The notes: generated by a model from the sequence alone, not told the origin. 64,000 bases of DNA from DATAEG01 sp963703085 (GCA_963703085.1 OY969789.1:2790001-2854000), one strand, 5' to 3'. Counted from the first letter of the stretch, positions 1 to 8,969 are shown. Numbers and translations are program-made.

Positions 1-1
1 C

Positions 2-517
2 CGGCTGGCCTACCGCCTTGCCGGCAACCGAGCAGACGCCGAGGACCTCACCCAGGAGACCTTCGTCCGGGTGTTCCGCTCACTGGCCGACTACCAGCCC
101 GGCACGTTCGAGGGCTGGCTGCACCGCATCACCACCAACCTCTTCCTGGACATGGTGCGCCGCCGTGCCCGGATCCGCTTCGACGCGTTGCCCGAAGACG
201 CCTCCGATCGGCTCGCCTCGTCCGCAGCCGGTCCAGAGCAGACCTTCCATGACATGCACCTCGACCCGGAGATCCAGCGGGCTCTCGACGCATTGCCCGC
301 TGACTTCCGGGCCGCCGTCGTGCTCTGCGACCTCGAAGGCTTGTCCTACGAGGAGATCGCCGCCACGCTAGGGGTGAAGGTCGGTACCGTTCGCTCCCGC
401 ATCCACCGCGGACGAGTGTTGCTCCGCGAAGCGCTGGCGCACCGTGCACCGGGCGTGCGGCCGACCGAGCCGGGCGTGGGCGCTCCGAGCGCACAGAGAA
501 CGGGGGTGTCGCGATGA
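2..517 (+). CDS. sigE: ECF RNA polymerase sigma factor, SigE-type (5' partial)
   Basis: The reading frame is open from base 2, so the N-terminus lies outside the window. Visible are sigma region 2 (AEDLTQETFVRVFRSL, then the FEGWLHRITTN segment) and region 4 with the helix-turn-helix LSYEEIAATLGVKVGTVRSR. It directs core RNA polymerase to envelope-stress promoters, as SigE does in mycobacteria. It overlaps the next gene, a zinc-type anti-sigma factor, by four bases (ATGA), and HtrA and TatB follow. That is the classic sigE-rseA-htrA-tatB order, which supports SigE rather than another ECF factor. Confidence 0.93.
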   Translation, partial: RLAYRLAGNRADAEDLTQETFVRVFRSLADYQPGTFEGWLHRITTNLFLDMVRRRARIRFDALPEDASDRLASSAAGPEQTFHDMHLDPEIQRALDALPADFRAAVVLCDLEGLSYEEIAATLGVKVGTVRSRIHRGRVLLREALAHRAPGVRPTEPGVGAPSAQRTGVSR

Positions 518-897
518 CTCGCCACCTTCCCGTTGCGCACCTCTCCGACGAGGCGATCGCCGCAGTCGCCGATGGAGTGTTGGTGGGCGCGCCGTTGGCC
601 CGCGCCGAACGCCACCTGGGCAGCTGCCTGGACTGCGCGCAGGAGGTGGTCGCCCAGCGGCAAGCCAGCTTTGCGTTGCGCGCGGCGTCCATCCCGTGCC
701 TGCCCGGCGACCTCGCCGACCGGCTCCGCGGCTTGCCCCACACCATTTCGTTGGAGGCACCGGACATCGTCTGTTCGGTGCTCGGCGACAACGGCCAGCC
801 GATGTTCGCCGCGTTCGGTACCGCGGGCGAATCGACCCTCGGCGCATCCGCCGAGCCGGCCGGCCGATCGACGCCGCGTCGGTGGCTCGGTCGCTGA
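514..897 (+). CDS. rseA: Anti-sigma factor, RseA-like, zinc-binding
   Basis: A 127-residue protein with an N-terminal zinc-associated anti-sigma (ZAS) motif: HLGSCLDC, i.e. H-x3-C-x2-C, near residues 34-41. No membrane segment is visible, so it is probably cytoplasmic like mycobacterial RseA. It would bind and hold the upstream sigma factor, releasing it under oxidative or surface stress. The ATG overlaps the sigE stop codon, so the two are translationally coupled. The C-terminal part is low-complexity and poorly conserved, as usual in the family. Confidence 0.85.
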   Translation: MTRHLPVAHLSDEAIAAVADGVLVGAPLARAERHLGSCLDCAQEVVAQRQASFALRAASIPCLPGDLADRLRGLPHTISLEAPDIVCSVLGDNGQPMFAAFGTAGESTLGASAEPAGRSTPRRWLGR

Positions 898-970
898 ATC
901 GTCTGTTCCGGTGTGCCGATCCGGCACCCGACGGTGCGCAACAGGTGATTGCTGAGGCAGACTCGAACCC

Positions 971-2581
971 GTGAGCGAGCAGGACGGCGCCCAGACGCCG
1001 GGCAGCGCTGGTGAAGCCAGCAGCTACGCCCGGCCGGACGGCGTGGAATCCTCCTTCGCCCCGCACAGCCCGTTGCCCGATCCGCCGCGGACTCGGCCGG
1101 ACGTATCGCCCGAGGTCGCCGCCCATTTCGGGAAGCCGTACGGCTCGCCCGACGACATCTCCTTCGCGCCGTTGCCCGGAGAGCGGATGCCGCCGCACCA
1201 CAAGATCGCCGTTCCCGACGTTGATCGAGAATCCGCCAAGGACTTTCAGCGCACCGGTGCCGGCGATGAGCCGTTCCAGCCTGCGCCGGGCACCCGAATA
1301 GCTCCGCGTGGAATGCCCGCGCAGTCACCGTGGTGGAAACCGGACGCAGCCACCGACCCATGGCGCGACCCGACCTCTGCGTACTGGCTGGGTGCTCCGG
1401 CCCGGTTCGTCAACCAGCGCCCGGTTGCCCCGCTGGACGGTGAACCCGCTCCGGATCCCGAGCCCGAGGAGGAGACCGACGACGCGGAGGGCGGCAAGGT
1501 TGTCGGTCGCGGCCGGTTCGGTCTCAGTGCGCTCGGTCTGGCCGTCGTAGTGGCCCTGGTGGCCGGCGCGATCGGCGGCGGCCTGGGGTTCTGGTTCACC
1601 AAACACACGCACGACGCGTTGCGCGACTCCGACATCTCGCTGGCCACTGCCGGTCAGCCGGCCAACCGACCGCCCGGCTCGGTGGCCGACATCGCCAAGC
1701 GGGTCGGTCCGGCGGTCGTGGAGATCGACGTCCGGGGCGCCGATCAGGCCGGCAGCGGCTCCGGGGTCGTCATCGACAAGTCCGGCTACATCCTCACCAA
1801 CAACCATGTGGTGTCCATCGCCGGTGGCGACGGGTCGATCCGGGTCGTGTTCAGCGACCAGGCGGTCTCCGCCGCGAAGGTGGTGGGCCGCGACCCGGCG
1901 ACCGACCTCGCCGTGATCAAGGTGGACCGAGCGTCGCTCACCGTCGCCACGCTCGGCGACTCGAGCAAGCTGGCGGTCGGCGACCCGGTGGTCGCCATCG
2001 GCTCGCCGCTGGGGCTGCGCGGCACGGTCACCACCGGCATCGTGTCGGCGCTGGATCGCCCGGTGCACGTCAGTGGCGAAGGTAGCGACACCGACGCGGT
2101 GATCGACGCGATCCAGACCGATGCCGCGATCAATCCGGGCAACTCGGGGGGAGCGCTGGTCGGTGCGGATGGCAGCGTCATCGGCATCAACTCCGCGACG
2201 GCAAGCCTGGGGTCGGGTGGCGGGCAGAGCGGCAGCATCGGTCTCGGCTTCGCCATCCCCATCAATGAGGCGCGCGACGTGTCCACGCAACTGATCAAGA
2301 CCGGCAAAGTGCTGCACGCATCGCTGGGCGCTTCGGCACGCAGCGTCACCGACGGCAGCCGGCTCGGCGCCTACCTGCTGCAGGTTGACCCCAACGGACC
2401 GGCGCAGAAGGCTGGGTTGAAGGAGGGCGATGTGATCAAGTTGGTCGACAAGCAGCTGATCAGCACCTCCGACGACCTCGCTGTCGCTATCCAGAAGCAC
2501 AAACCGGGAGACGTCGTGACCATCCGGTATGTCCGTGGCAGCGCGGAGCGCGACCTACGGGTCACCCTGGGCTCAGTCTGA
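971..2581 (+). CDS. htrA: HtrA/DegP-like membrane-anchored serine protease with PDZ domain
   Basis: A 536-residue protein. Residues 1-180 are a proline-rich, acidic cytoplasmic stretch, followed by one membrane helix (about 183-209) and an extracytoplasmic trypsin-like domain. The catalytic triad is visible: His279 in TNNHVV, Asp312 in ATDLAV, Ser392 in NPGNSGGAL. A PDZ domain fills roughly residues 440-530. The protein degrades or refolds damaged envelope proteins and belongs to the SigE stress response. The GTG start gives the long cytoplasmic region typical of actinobacterial HtrA. It sits between rseA and tatB, 73 bases after rseA. Confidence 0.93.
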   Translation: MSEQDGAQTPGSAGEASSYARPDGVESSFAPHSPLPDPPRTRPDVSPEVAAHFGKPYGSPDDISFAPLPGERMPPHHKIAVPDVDRESAKDFQRTGAGDEPFQPAPGTRIAPRGMPAQSPWWKPDAATDPWRDPTSAYWLGAPARFVNQRPVAPLDGEPAPDPEPEEETDDAEGGKVVGRGRFGLSALGLAVVVALVAGAIGGGLGFWFTKHTHDALRDSDISLATAGQPANRPPGSVADIAKRVGPAVVEIDVRGADQAGSGSGVVIDKSGYILTNNHVVSIAGGDGSIRVVFSDQAVSAAKVVGRDPATDLAVIKVDRASLTVATLGDSSKLAVGDPVVAIGSPLGLRGTVTTGIVSALDRPVHVSGEGSDTDAVIDAIQTDAAINPGNSGGALVGADGSVIGINSATASLGSGGGQSGSIGLGFAIPINEARDVSTQLIKTGKVLHASLGASARSVTDGSRLGAYLLQVDPNGPAQKAGLKEGDVIKLVDKQLISTSDDLAVAIQKHKPGDVVTIRYVRGSAERDLRVTLGSV

Positions 2582-2599
2582 GCGACTAGTCTCGGCGAC

Positions 2600-2962
2600 G
2601 TGTTCAACCTGGGCCCGTTCGAGATCGGTGTGCTGCTGATCGTCGCGCTGGTGGTATTCGGCCCCGACAAGCTGCCCACGCTGGCGAAGGACGCGGCCCG
2701 GATGCTGCGCTCGCTGCGGGACATGGCGCAGGGCGCCCGCACCCAGTTGCGCGACGAGCTGGGCCCGGAATTCGGCAACCTGGACATCCGCTCGTTCAAC
2801 CCGCGCACCGCCCTGCAAAAGGCGATCTTCGACGACGACGACGAGGCCGACAGCACCGCGCCGGCCAATACCGTCGAAGCGGAGGAGAAGCCAGTCAGCT
2901 CGCCGCCGGTGCGGCCGCTGGGTCGCGACGAGGCCGCGCCCTACGACGACGACGCGACCTGA
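2600..2962 (+). CDS. tatB: Sec-independent protein translocase subunit TatB
   Basis: A 120-residue protein with the TatA/B layout: a short N-terminal membrane helix (residues 6-21), the FGPDKLP hinge, an amphipathic helix (about 28-50) and an acidic unstructured tail. The E near the N-terminus (FEIGVLLIV) and the FGP turn are family hallmarks. It acts with TatC to receive twin-arginine substrates. It lies 18 bases after htrA, the same order as in mycobacteria, which favours TatB over TatA. The GTG start places the helix correctly. Confidence 0.9.
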   Translation: MFNLGPFEIGVLLIVALVVFGPDKLPTLAKDAARMLRSLRDMAQGARTQLRDELGPEFGNLDIRSFNPRTALQKAIFDDDDEADSTAPANTVEAEEKPVSSPPVRPLGRDEAAPYDDDAT

Positions 2963-2986
2963 GGCACCGCCGAAGAGGGCGCCCCG

Positions 2987-3493
2987 GTGATCGCCCCGGT
3001 TCTGGTCGGCGAGCAGTGCGTGCTGAGCGGGCTGGAGGAGCGCGACGCCCCGGCATGGCATGCCGGCGAGGATGCCGAACAGTTGCGCTGGTTCGACTTG
3101 CGGCCGGCCGAGCTGGCCGATGTCCGCGCCGCAATTGCACGATGGCGAGCCGGGTGGGCTGACGACGGCCCATTGCGGCAGTGGGGGATCCGCTGGCGGG
3201 AGCAGCTGGCCGGTGGTGTCGAGTTGCGGGTTCACGCCGGGCGCTGGGCGAACATTTCCTATGTGGTGTTCCCGACGTTCCGCCGGCGCGGCCTGGCTAC
3301 CGAGGCGACAATTCTTGCGACCGAGTGGGCGCTGGCGAACCTGCCGGTTGATGAGGTTGCCGGACTGGTGGATGCCGACAACCAGGCGTCTCGAGGAGTG
3401 CTGATGGCTGCGGGCTTCACTGACCTCGGATGGGCAGCTCCCGCTGACTACGGCGAGAGCGGTCCGCTGCGCCGGTACGTCCGTCGTCCTTAG
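2987..3493 (+). CDS. GNAT family N-acetyltransferase
   Basis: A 168-residue protein of the RimJ/RimL-like GNAT type. The acetyl-CoA binding region is seen as VVFPTFRRRGLATEATILAT (about residues 92-111), followed by the NQASRGVLMAAGF segment typical of RimJ-like enzymes. Start is GTG 24 bases after tatB, so it may be cotranscribed. The substrate, whether a ribosomal protein N-terminus or a small molecule, cannot be told from sequence. Confidence 0.8.
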   Translation: MIAPVLVGEQCVLSGLEERDAPAWHAGEDAEQLRWFDLRPAELADVRAAIARWRAGWADDGPLRQWGIRWREQLAGGVELRVHAGRWANISYVVFPTFRRRGLATEATILATEWALANLPVDEVAGLVDADNQASRGVLMAAGFTDLGWAAPADYGESGPLRRYVRRP

Positions 3494-3533
3494 CGGACGG
3501 GTCGTCGAGGACCGGCAGCGGTGCCCGGTGAAG

Positions 3534-4667
3534 TCAGCGACCCGCCGGGGCCAGGCCGAGAGACCGGCCCACCAGGCTGGTCTGGCGCGCCGCCAAAGCG
3601 TCGGCCACCCCACGCAGCGCCAGGGCGGCAGCCGAATCGGGCGCGGTGACGATGACAGGCTGACCGTTGTCGCCGCCTTCGCGGACCTGCGGATCCAGCG
3701 GGATCTGCCCGAGCAGCGGTACCCGGGTGCCGGTCGTCTTGGCCAGTGACTCGGCCACCGCCGCGCCGCCGCCGCTGCCGAACGGTTCCATCCGGGTGCC
3801 GTCCGGCAGTTCCAGCCAGCTCATGTTCTCCACCACGCCGACGATCTGCTGGTGGGTCTGCAGCGCGATGGAGCCGGCCCGCTCGGCCACCTCGCGGGCG
3901 GCCAGCTGCGGCGTGGTGACGATGAGCAGCTCAGCGCTGGGTACCAGCTGCGCCACAGAGATGGCGATGTCGCCGGTCCCCGGCGGCAGGTCCATCAGCA
4001 GCACGTCGAGATCGCCCCAGAAGACGTCGCCCAGGAACTGCTGCAGCGCGCGGTGCAACATCGGCCCGCGCCACACCACCGCGGCGTTGCCGGGGGTGAA
4101 CATTCCGATCGAGATGACCTTCACGCCATGTGCAGACGGCGGCATGATCATCTTCTCGACCTGGGTCGGCAGCCCGGTGACTCCGAGCATCCGCGGTACC
4201 GAGAAGCCGTAGATATCAGCGTCCACGACCCCGACGGAGAGGCCACGCTCGGCCAGCGCCACCGCGAGGTTCACCGTCACCGACGACTTGCCGACTCCGC
4301 CCTTACCACTGGCGACGGCGTAGACCCGAGTGCGCGAGCCGGGCTGGGCGAACGGGATCTCGGCGACCGGCTGGCCGCCACGCAGTTGCGTACGCAACTC
4401 GGTGCGCTGCTCGTCGCTCATCACGCCGAGGTCGACCCGTACTGCGGTCACGCCGGGCACCGCGGCGACCGCGGCGGTGGTGTCCCGGGTGAGGCGGTCC
4501 TTCATCGGACAGCCCGAGACGGTGAGCAGCAGCTCGACGGTCACCGCACCGGAGTCGGTGATGTCGATGGACTTCACCATCTTCAGCTCGGTGACCGGCT
4601 TGCCGATCTCCGGGTCCTGCACGGTGGCCAGGGCCGCCTCGACGGCGGAACGATCAACAGAAGGCAC
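3534..4667 (-). CDS. mrp: Mrp/NBP35-type iron-sulfur cluster carrier ATPase (ApbC family)
   Basis: A 377-residue protein. Residues 1-85 are a MIP18/DUF59 domain; residues 115-370 are a deviant Walker-A P-loop ATPase with GKGGVGKS at 121-128. It loads Fe-S clusters onto target proteins. The start is chosen as GTG at 4667, giving the family N-terminus VPSVDRSAVEAAL; the frame runs open much further upstream but that part does not look like protein. The gene follows the sigE-htrA-tatB group in mycobacteria too, so it belongs to the conserved backbone. Confidence 0.92.
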   Translation of the reverse strand: MPSVDRSAVEAALATVQDPEIGKPVTELKMVKSIDITDSGAVTVELLLTVSGCPMKDRLTRDTTAAVAAVPGVTAVRVDLGVMSDEQRTELRTQLRGGQPVAEIPFAQPGSRTRVYAVASGKGGVGKSSVTVNLAVALAERGLSVGVVDADIYGFSVPRMLGVTGLPTQVEKMIMPPSAHGVKVISIGMFTPGNAAVVWRGPMLHRALQQFLGDVFWGDLDVLLMDLPPGTGDIAISVAQLVPSAELLIVTTPQLAAREVAERAGSIALQTHQQIVGVVENMSWLELPDGTRMEPFGSGGGAAVAESLAKTTGTRVPLLGQIPLDPQVREGGDNGQPVIVTAPDSAAALALRGVADALAARQTSLVGRSLGLAPAGR

Positions 4668-4741
4668 GCTGCCGATGGTACGGACCGCACCGCCCGCCGA
4701 CCGGTGGCGGTGACCCGAGTCATCCGCGCTGGACTGATCGG

Positions 4742-5260
4742 TCAGGAGTCGAGCTTGTTCCGGTACAGCTCGAACTGGATGCCCAGCGTCACGACGTTGC
4801 CGGTGGTCAGCAGGAGGTCGGTGACAGCTTGCGCGATGGCCAGCACCACCTCGACCTCCTCGATCTCCAGCCGAACGTCGAACTCGGCCCAGAACGTGGC
4901 AATCGACGCTGCGAAGGTCACCTCGGACAGGCCGAGTGCGATACCGAACGCGATGGTCTGTTCGATGATGAACTCGGTGACCTGGCCCATGATGAACTGG
5001 CGCGCTTCGCCGATGATCGCGCCGACCTCGAGCATCAGTTCGGAGGTCGTCTCGCACCGGCCGCCGAGCTCGTTGAGCAATCCGACGACGGTCTTGGCGC
5101 GGTTTCGGTAGCCGTCGGCGGCCGTACCGGTCCAGACGTCGGTGCCGATGCCCTTGGCCGATTCCTGATACTGATCGGCGCAGTCCACGAAGTAGCGTGA
5201 TGCGGCGCACCCGCTCGTAGCGGCGAATCCGGCGCGGCGACCGGTCGCGGTGCTGGACAT
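4742..5260 (-). CDS. WXG100-like alpha-helical protein, possible type VII secretion substrate
   Basis: About 172 residues from the ATG at 5260. An N-terminal helical hairpin with a WTG turn (DVWTGTAADGYRNRA) resembles WXG100/ESX targets. The C-terminal half is hydrophobic and helical (IIEQTIAFGIALGLSEVTF onward). The start cannot lie much upstream without overlapping the divergent nuclease gene. It is opposite a secreted HNH nuclease and downstream of no ESX gene in the window. Function is unknown; the WXG assignment rests on the single turn motif and the helical pattern. Confidence 0.6.
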   Translation of the reverse strand: MSSTATGRRAGFAATSGCAASRYFVDCADQYQESAKGIGTDVWTGTAADGYRNRAKTVVGLLNELGGRCETTSELMLEVGAIIGEARQFIMGQVTEFIIEQTIAFGIALGLSEVTFAASIATFWAEFDVRLEIEEVEVVLAIAQAVTDLLLTTGNVVTLGIQFELYRNKLDS

Positions 5261-5326
5261 CGCCGGCGAGACGGCAGAGGGTGACTGTCGTGACCGCTTC
5301 GTCACCAACCCCCTGAGGAGTCCTTC

Positions 5327-5989
5327 GTGCGTCCCCCCACGGCACGACACCGCCAGCTAGCTGCCCGTTTGCTCGCCGCCCTGGCGCTGATCGCCGGTGT
5401 GCTGGTCGGCTTCGCCGGACCGGCCCTGGCCTATCCGCCCACCCCGCCCAGTGAAAGCGTTTCGCGGACCCATCTCGCCGCCCTCACCGTCGCTGCTAAG
5501 GGCTCCATGAACGGTTACAGCCGCGACAAGTTCCCTACCTGGGACTCCCAACCCAGTTACGGCACCGGCTGCAACACTCGCGAGGTGGTGCTGCGGCGTG
5601 ACGGCGACGGCGTCACGGTCGGCTCGGACTGCTACCCGACGGCGGGCAGCTGGACAAGCGTCTACAGCGGCACCACCACGTCCGTCCCGTCGAAGGTGCA
5701 GATCGACCACATCGTCCCGCTCGGTGACGCCTGGGCCTCCGGCGCGAGTGGTTGGACGACCGCACAGCGGGAGAAGCTCGCCAATGACCTCACCGATCCG
5801 CAGTTGATCGCCGTGGACGCTTCGAGCAATGAATCCAAGGGCGACCGGGATCCGTCGGAGTGGAAGCCGCCGCTGCAGTCGGAATGGTGTTTCTACGCCC
5901 GCGACTGGATCCAGGTGAAGACCGTCTTCACGATGACCGTCACCACCGCTGAGAAGGGCGCACTGTCGGACATGCTCGACACGTGCTGA
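5327..5989 (+). CDS. Secreted HNH-family endonuclease (DUF1524-like)
   Basis: A 220-residue protein with a Sec signal peptide: basic start, hydrophobic core LAALALIAGVLVGFA, likely cleavage after ALA near residue 35. The nuclease core is KVQIDHIVPLGDAWASGA, then LIAVDASSNESKGDRDP and the C-terminal CFYARDWIQVK segment. This is the His-Asp-His/Asn arrangement of small secreted actinobacterial HNH nucleases. GAGGAG lies eight bases before the GTG start. It may feed on or defend against extracellular DNA. It is divergent from the WXG-like gene with 66 bases between. Confidence 0.85.
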   Translation: MRPPTARHRQLAARLLAALALIAGVLVGFAGPALAYPPTPPSESVSRTHLAALTVAAKGSMNGYSRDKFPTWDSQPSYGTGCNTREVVLRRDGDGVTVGSDCYPTAGSWTSVYSGTTTSVPSKVQIDHIVPLGDAWASGASGWTTAQREKLANDLTDPQLIAVDASSNESKGDRDPSEWKPPLQSEWCFYARDWIQVKTVFTMTVTTAEKGALSDMLDTC

Positions 5990-6046
5990 CCGCCTCCGGG
6001 GCAATGGCCCGCGCGCGGTCCGCGCAGTGGTCACTAACCTCGCGGA

Positions 6047-6751
6047 ATGCCCACCGACCCTGAACCGAACGGCGAGGCGCAGCGGCGCCGGGCGATCCGG
6101 GACAGCCTGAGCGTCGCGGTCACCGTCGGCGCCTACGGAGTGGCCTTCGGCGCGGCCTCGGTCTCGGCGGGACTCTCCGTGCTGCAGACGGCGTTGCTCT
6201 CGTTGCTGGCGTTCACCGGCGGGACTCAGTTCGCTGTCGTCGGCGTCATTGCCGGCGGCGGCACTGCGGTTTCCGCGGTGAGCGGCGGCCTGCTCCTGGG
6301 CGCGCGGAACACTCTGTATGCGATGCGGCTGCGGCCGCTGCTGTTGGTGACCGGATTGCGTCGGTGGCTGGCGGCGCTCGGCACCATCGACGAGTCGACG
6401 GCGATGGCCGTATCGCAACCCTCTCCGGAACTGAGCCGGGTGGCCTTCTGGTGGACTGCCACCGGTGTCTACGTCGGCTGGAACGTGGCCACGGTGGTCG
6501 GCGCGGTCGGTGCGAACGCCCTGGGTGACCCGGCTCGTTTCGGCCTGGACGCGGTGATCCCGGCGGCGTTCCTGGCTCTGCTGGCCCCGCGATTGCGCGA
6601 CGGCCCGGCTGAGCGGCGGGTGGCGGCGCTGGCTGCGCTGATCGCGCTCGTCCTCATCCCGCTCACCCCGCCCGGGGTGCCCGTGCTGGCGGCGGCCGGC
6701 GGCTTGATCGCGGCCTGGTGGATGCCCCGGCGAGGTGCAGCTCGTGGGTAA
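6047..6751 (+). CDS. azlC: AzlC family branched-chain amino acid exporter, large subunit
   Basis: A 234-residue membrane protein with about six to seven helices and the AzlC signature (VAFGAASVSAGLSVLQTALL, then FTGGTQFAVVGVIAGGG). With AzlD it forms a two-component exporter of branched-chain amino acids or analogues. The ORF overlaps the downstream azlD by 17 bases, indicating one transcript. Its promoter region is the short gap after the nuclease gene. Confidence 0.88.
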   Translation: MPTDPEPNGEAQRRRAIRDSLSVAVTVGAYGVAFGAASVSAGLSVLQTALLSLLAFTGGTQFAVVGVIAGGGTAVSAVSGGLLLGARNTLYAMRLRPLLLVTGLRRWLAALGTIDESTAMAVSQPSPELSRVAFWWTATGVYVGWNVATVVGAVGANALGDPARFGLDAVIPAAFLALLAPRLRDGPAERRVAALAALIALVLIPLTPPGVPVLAAAGGLIAAWWMPRRGAARG

Positions 6752-7049
6752 CTGGCCGCTGGTCATCGCCACCATCGTCGGGTGCTACCTGCTCAAGCTC
6801 GCCGGCTTCGTCATCCCGGAACGGTGGCTGTCCGGGCCGCGGGTGCGCCGCGTCGTCGAGTTGGTGCCGGTGGCGTTGCTCGCTGCGCTGGTCGTCGTGG
6901 AGGCGGTTGCCGACGGGCGGCACCTGGACCTGGACGGGCCGCGGCTGGCGGGGGTAGCGGTCGGCGGCGTGCTGGTGTGGCGACGCGCGCCGTTCCCGGT
7001 CGTGGTCATCGCCGCGGGAGTGGTCGCCGTGCTGCTTCGGCACGTGTGA
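6735..7049 (+). CDS. azlD: AzlD family branched-chain amino acid exporter, small subunit
   Basis: A 104-residue protein with about four membrane helices; the ATIVGCYLLKLAGFVIP start and the central RRVVELVPVALLAALV segment fit AzlD. It partners the upstream AzlC. The start is GTG at 6735 or the in-frame GTG at 6744; either overlaps azlC. It ends two bases before the convergent AraC-type regulator. Confidence 0.85.
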   Translation: MQLVGNWPLVIATIVGCYLLKLAGFVIPERWLSGPRVRRVVELVPVALLAALVVVEAVADGRHLDLDGPRLAGVAVGGVLVWRRAPFPVVVIAAGVVAVLLRHV

Positions 7050-7051
7050 AC

Positions 7052-7924
7052 TCACGGCGCGGACCAGCGTGCGCGCCACTGCATAGGCGTCAGTCCAGTG
7101 CTCTTGCGAAACGATCGGGAGAAGTAGGCGCTGTCGGTGAACCCGATGCGAGCACTGATCTGTGCGCCGGAGAGACGAGTCGTGGTCAGCAGTCGCTTCG
7201 CCGCGTCGATGCGTCGCTCGAGCACCCAGGCCATCGGGGGCGCCCCCAGATAGGTCCGGAACAACCGGTCAATGGTCGCCGTGCTGCAGTCGGCGACGGC
7301 GGCCAGGGCAGAGACGCTCACCGGCCGGGAGATGTCTGCGGTCACCCACGTGGTTGCCTGGCGCAGTCGGACGGGCAACCGCTTGTCGTCCTGTGCCAAC
7401 ACTTCGTCAGGCCGATTGAGCTCGGCGACGATGAGCCCGCCCAGGGCAACGGCCTCGGACACCGTGGGCTCGCCGCGGTCCCACACCTGCGCGACGTAGT
7501 GCACCAGTGTCATCAGCGCAGGACGTTCGATGGCACTGCAGATCCACGTTGCCGCGCCGATCACCAGCGGACCGTCAGAGCGCCAGGGCACGCCGCTGAG
7601 CGGATGCGACCGGTCGTGCGGGACGCTCAGCTCGATCGGCTGTGCGGCGTGATCGGGGATCAGGTGCACGCCGTAGACCAGGTACGGGTTGCGCTCGTCC
7701 GGGAAGTAGTGCACGGAATGCCCCCACGGCATGACCACGATCGTCGAGGGCCGGACCTCGACGCGGGACCCGTTTACCTCGACCGCGCCGGAGCCTGCCA
7801 CGCAGGCGAAGATCATCCGCGACTCGACGTGCGGGAACGACGTGCACTCGTCCGGCGCGAACTGCACGGTCGAGGCGAAGGCCACGACGGCGCGGTGGTC
7901 AGTGCTCGTGATGGAATCCTCCAA
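7052..7924 (-). CDS. AraC family transcriptional regulator
   Basis: About 290 residues. An N-terminal cupin-like sensor domain (SRMIFACVAGSGAVEVNGSR) is followed by a C-terminal double helix-turn-helix ending FTDSAYFSRSFRKSTGLTPM, the AraC family signature. The start is uncertain: TTG at 7924 keeps the gene clear of the divergent PhyH gene, while GTG at 7885 is also possible. The divergent neighbour is a dioxygenase, which it probably controls. The ligand is likely a sugar or related molecule, by family habit only. Confidence 0.85.
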   Translation of the reverse strand: MEDSITSTDHRAVVAFASTVQFAPDECTSFPHVESRMIFACVAGSGAVEVNGSRVEVRPSTIVVMPWGHSVHYFPDERNPYLVYGVHLIPDHAAQPIELSVPHDRSHPLSGVPWRSDGPLVIGAATWICSAIERPALMTLVHYVAQVWDRGEPTVSEAVALGGLIVAELNRPDEVLAQDDKRLPVRLRQATTWVTADISRPVSVSALAAVADCSTATIDRLFRTYLGAPPMAWVLERRIDAAKRLLTTTRLSGAQISARIGFTDSAYFSRSFRKSTGLTPMQWRARWSAP

Positions 7925-8012
7925 CCATCGAGAGTCGGCGCTCTGTCGTGCGTTCGTCCGGCGTCGGAGTATGGACGGGTCGCCGCAGTCGAGCCGCCGA
8001 GGAGCCCTGCAC

Positions 8013-8960
8013 ATGACCGCCGTCCAAGCCCCGATCATCGACCTGATCGACTCCACCCCGCTGCGCGGCGACCCGGCCGCCTTGCGCGAGCGCGCCGAGG
8101 ACCTCGGCTATTTGTTCTTCCGAGGCCTGCTGCCCCGCCCGCGGGTGCTGGATGTGCGCCGCCGCATCCTCGGTGTGGTGCGTGATCACGGTTGGCTGCT
8201 GGACGGCACTGATGTCATGGCCGGCCTGGCCGACATCGCCGCCTTCTCCGCGGTGCCGGCGGCCGACGCGGCGTTCTGCGGCAGCGGCGTACCGCTGGCC
8301 GCCTATCAGGACGTGCAGCGGCTGCGCGAGTTCCATGCGCTCGGGCACAGCCCGGAGCTGCTCGCGCTCTACCGCGAATTGATCGGCCACGACGTGGTCC
8401 GGCTGCCGATGTCGATCGCGCGAGTGATGGTGCCGGGCCCCGGTACCGCGCCCACGCCGGCCCATCAGGATTTCATCCACGTGCAGGGCACCCCACTGAC
8501 CTGGACGGCATGGTTCCCACTCGGTGACTGCCCGATCGATCTCGGTGGCCTGGCCGTGCTGGTCGGTTCGCACAAGGACGGGTTGTTGACCTACCACCAG
8601 TCGACCGGAGCAGGCGAGCTCGAGGCCTACATCTGCGACTCCGGGCTGCGCTGGGCCACAACCGATTTCCAGGCCGGTGACGTGCTGAGCTTTACGGCAC
8701 ATACGGTGCACCGATCGTTGCCGAACAATCCCGGTACGCAGGTGCGACTGTCCTGCGACTTCCGGTACCAGTCCGATGCCGAACCGCTGACGGAGAACTC
8801 GCTCAAGGTGCATTGCGACATCCTGGACTGGGACGAGCTGTACGCCGCGTGGCGCACTGACCCGCAGACCGACGAGTTGCGGTACTACTGGCGGAAGCAC
8901 CGCCTCGACGTGCACGCGTACGACGAGGACTTGAAATGGCAAAAGCACAAGATCTGCTGA
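8013..8960 (+). CDS. Phytanoyl-CoA dioxygenase family Fe(II)/2-oxoglutarate oxygenase
   Basis: A 315-residue protein of the PhyH superfamily. The iron ligands are visible as His151-x-Asp153 (HQD) and a distal His233 (VHRSLPNN), with the 2-oxoglutarate arginine in QVRLSCDFRYQ. It would hydroxylate an unidentified small molecule. The start is the ATG preceded by GAGGAG; the frame is open further upstream but that part is antisense to the AraC gene. The divergent layout suggests AraC control. PhyH-AraC pairs next to sugar genes are common, but the substrate is not predictable. Confidence 0.85.
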   Translation: MTAVQAPIIDLIDSTPLRGDPAALRERAEDLGYLFFRGLLPRPRVLDVRRRILGVVRDHGWLLDGTDVMAGLADIAAFSAVPAADAAFCGSGVPLAAYQDVQRLREFHALGHSPELLALYRELIGHDVVRLPMSIARVMVPGPGTAPTPAHQDFIHVQGTPLTWTAWFPLGDCPIDLGGLAVLVGSHKDGLLTYHQSTGAGELEAYICDSGLRWATTDFQAGDVLSFTAHTVHRSLPNNPGTQVRLSCDFRYQSDAEPLTENSLKVHCDILDWDELYAAWRTDPQTDELRYYWRKHRLDVHAYDEDLKWQKHKIC

Positions 8961-8969
8961 CCGCCCGCC

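Noticed and set aside
369..379. CTAGGGGTG inside the sigE coding sequence
   Set aside because: Only a partial match to the CCCTAGGGGTG motif and within a conserved helix-turn-helix coding stretch, so taken as chance.
129..1361. Long open frame on the minus strand opposite sigE, rseA and htrA
   Set aside because: Arg/Ala-rich product without domain features; it is the antisense shadow of three well-supported genes, common in high-GC DNA.
3852..5111. 419-codon plus-strand frame opposite mrp
   Set aside because: Composition is that of an antisense frame (His, Arg, Gly rich); mrp on the other strand has clear motifs.
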